Assembly: GCF_001540865.1 (NCBI RefSeq)
Contig: NC_033629.1
Location: forward strand, 11,867,607 to 11,931,606
Direction: 5' to 3'
From: Ananas comosus
Taxonomy: Eukaryota; Streptophyta; Magnoliopsida; Poales; Bromeliaceae
Length of the DNA: 64,000 nucleotides
Shown piece by piece: positions 61,274 to 64,000 of the stretch. Both the position numbers and the translations under genes were made by a program. Below the pieces are notes generated by a model. It ran no database searches, was not told the origin of the DNA, and saw only the letters and a program-made list of their open reading frames with translations. How positions within the stretch are numbered: the first letter of the stretch is position 1; each line of letters begins with the position of its first letter.

Positions 61274-62556
61274 TCTTTTTAAATACACATGCAGTACTAG
61301 TAGAGAGTTCGATTCTCTGACCTTAAAGATAGTCTCGCAGATGTTACAACATAATAACTATGGCCACATAAAATGTACCTATTAGGTAAATGCCCTTTCC
61401 CAAAATAACATGTTGATTAATTTACTTATTATCTCATTATATCTTGTCTTGGGTTTTTTTCCCATGGGCCACATAAAATGTATTAGGTAAATGCCTTTTG
61501 ACATTTTCATTAATTTACTTTACTTAATTTATTCTACTCAATTACATATTGTTTTCTTTTTTCCATGTGGTGACATAGTAATTTAGAAGCGTTAATTCGA
61601 TGATCGGTATCTTTGGACAGCACATAATATCATGATCTTTCTAAACTCCAATTTGATATCTTGGGATATATAGAAAGAAATAAGACAGCGTAGTTGTATC
61701 GATCGACTAAGTACTGAATCAGAATATCGTGACTTTGCTTACACCGCTGTCGAGTGAGTAATAATGATCGCGAAATTTATTACTTGCATACTTTGTCACT
61801 ACCTGCTATTTATATATGCATGGTTGTGACAATCCTGTAACAAATTTTCTCATTGCTAATATTATTCTGCAATATTGCTAGAACAAAAAATAAGTAGAGT
61901 TTTAACGCTCGTAGTAACAAATTTTTTTATAAGCGATTAATCCATTTCATTTGAATATAAGGTCGCAAATTCGAAGTGACTAGTTTAATGATCTATTACA
62001 TTCTCACTTTTTTTCTCGAAACTTTTCCTTTTTTTTTATCCTTTTGAAAATGAAAATATATGATATGCATTATATATTTTGTTTTTTTGTTTTTTGCTTT
62101 TCATAATTAAGTGCTTCAAAAAAAGAAAAGGATATATAGGTAGGAAAATTTAAACTCTTTACGGATGTTGCAAACAAATAATTAGTAATTGCTCATGAGA
62201 GATGGATTTTTGTTTTAGAGTTGCAAACTAAGGCCTCATTTAGCATCATTGTCTTTTTTTTTAACACTAATTTTATATAATTTGATGTATTGAAAAAAAA
62301 AATTATTATTATTATAATTGATTAGTTTATAATATATTCTACGAATATATGATAATTTATTTTTAAAAAAATTGAGTACCAAAAAAAAATTATTTTGAAA
62401 TTTTTATTTTTCATTGTCAAGTAAAAATTTTGAATGAAAAGATTACTATATCGCAATTTACTGTCAACTCCTGCGTCTTTTAATATGCAGAATCTTATTC
62501 AAAAAGTAAAAAATAAATATTGTACCAAAGAAGGCCTAAGGAGTTTTTTTTAAAAA

Positions 62557-63045
62557 ATAATTACTTATATACCTCTCAAAACTTCAGAAATATTTCATTT
62601 ACTTTTTTTTTTTTCTTTTCAATATATTCCTTATATGTCCCTCCATTATTTCAAAATACTCCTACAGTTACCGCTCGTTAAGTTAACTTTGGTTAAACGT
62701 GAGTTAAATATCTACTAGAGTTAAAAAAAAATTAAAATGCTTCTTTTGCCATTAACTTAAGGACAAATAAAATATATTGGTGATGACAGAAAGGTATATT
62801 TAAAAAAACTAAAAATCAAAATACTTTTTAGTATCCTTAATTTAGGGGCAAACAAAAAAAAGCTGGTGATGATGAAACGATATATTTAAAAAAATAAAAT
62901 AATAATTTCATACAGATAACAGTTATTACCAACCGTTCAGTAACGAAATTTGGAACCTAAAAAAGATATTTTCAATATTAAATTTTTATGGATGGTAAAT
63001 CAGAAAGTTGGAAACTTTTTAAACATATATAAACAATTGTTCATT
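62557..63045. repeat. Dispersed 'ttatctatataccc' family repeat
   Basis: Left aattacttatatacctctca, right acatatataaacaattgttc. Interior cagttaccgctcgttaagtt and cgtgagttaaatatctacta match 31303-32190 in the same order and orientation. An internal duplication (caaataaaatatattggtga / gcaaacaaaaaaaagctggt) is present. Confidence 0.65.
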
Positions 63046-63566
63046 TTTTTAATATATATAGTTTTATTTTATGCTATATTCAAATTCCACTAAATGAACA
63101 ATTAAAGCGGGGCATAACGGCTTTTATGTACTTCACCAACGAATTACGGCCTCCGTATGTACGCACAGAATTGTGAGAAACACCCAAAAAAAAAAAAGAA
63201 AAAAAAGGAAAAAAAGAAAAAGCAATTAATTGGTTTACTGTTCAGAGGTGTTGTTTGATTGGATCTGATTGTACACTTGTACCACACTACTGTTATAATA
63301 ACTGTATACTACGATGTTTAATTATTTTATACATCTATTACTATATATTGCTATATACTAAAATAGAATTTTTTATGAACCCTATATGAGAAGCTGACAC
63401 GTAGCCTTTTATATGATTGCCACGTGTAAATCTCAAATCTAGATTTTCTACTTTAGAAAAAATAAAATTAGATTTTTTTAGGAAATAATATGCTTTCTAT
63501 ATGTTTTCTATAGTAAATAAATTTTTTTAGGAAATAATAATTAGGGTATCAATACTAATAACTTTT

Positions 63567-64000
63567 AGGGTTAAATGCATACAGGTCCCTGCAAACATAG
63601 TCAATTGCGAAAATATCCCTGCAAAATGGAAACTCCATAAGTTATCCCTGCAAAAGTCTAAAGTTATGCAGATATGTCCCTGCCGTTAAGGACTGTTAGA
63701 AAACTTTCGTTAACCACGGTTAAAGTACTTAACCATGGTTAATTATAAGATAAATTTACGATCCTACCCTTCTTCTTCTTCCTCATCTTCTTCTTCCTCA
63801 TCTTCTTCTTCCCTCTTCTTCGTCGCCGGCGAGGGCGGCGGCGGCAGCGACGGCGGCGACGACGGCGGCGACGGCGAACCCTCTTTCTTTCTTTTCCTCA
63901 TTCTTCCTCTCCCTCTTCCCTTTTCTCCCTTCTTCCTCTCCCTCTTCCTCTTCCCTTTTTTTCATCGCCAGCGAGGGAGAAGATGCGACGGCGGCGGCGA
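63567..64000. other. Repeat or gene edge cut by the window end
   Basis: Several words about ccctgcaaa recur (63591, 63617, 63647, 63677), followed by a near-palindrome taaccacggtta / taaccatggtta, then a TCT-rich pyrimidine tract and a GC-rich ggcggcgacggcg tract running off the end. This resembles the start of a transposon or of a GC-rich exon. No start codon or domain can be assigned from what is present. Confidence 0.4.

Overview
This is nuclear DNA of a flowering plant. Evidence: spliced genes with plant-type introns, pyrimidine-rich leaders, a plant QALGGH zinc finger, abundant MITEs, SINEs and a LINE fragment, and long AT-rich gene-free stretches. GC-rich first exons in several genes and the overall repeat style suggest a monocot, possibly a commelinid such as a bromeliad or palm relative. 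That assignment is inference only; no species marker is present.

Layout. (1) 1.4-9.9 kb, minus strand: complete 20-exon gene for zinc-finger poly(ADP-ribose) polymerase (PARP1 type), 986 codons without an internal stop. (2) 11.2-14.9 kb, minus: 7-exon SAM-dependent methyltransferase of the METTL2/6/8 (tRNA m3C) type, 330 aa. (3) 19.8-20.4 kb, plus: intronless C2H2 zinc-finger repressor-type transcription factor with a C-terminal EAR motif. (4) 27.7-31.2 kb, minus: 5-exon GT34-like (GMA12/MNN10) glycosyltransferase; exons 2-5 join cleanly but the GC-rich first exon is broken by several single-base shifts. (5) 33.1-35.0 kb, minus: 6-exon SAP30-like histone deacetylase complex subunit, 221 aa, probably with a 5' leader exon near 36.7-36.9 kb. 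(6) 42.6-45.5 kb, minus: single-coding-exon TIR-NB-ARC protein without LRRs (XTNX/TNP type), 970 aa, with a leader intron. From 46.6 kb to the end I find no host gene, only repeats.

The genes are independent transcription units; nothing suggests a cluster or pathway. Two (PARP1, SAP30-like) are chromatin or DNA-repair proteins and one (TIR-NB) is immune-receptor-like, but this adjacency is probably chance.

The accessory DNA is the most informative part. A tRNA-derived SINE family (several copies with target-site duplications) shares its 3' tail with a 5'-truncated LINE that carries a reverse-transcriptase zinc-binding domain. At least three related MITE lineages sit in (TA)n microsatellites. 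Two long fold-back repeats are built of a short tandem unit. Single-base N positions lie mostly in simple repeats, and one is flanked by a duplicated 36-base end, suggesting assembly joins. I did not find a convincing new multi-gene biological system.
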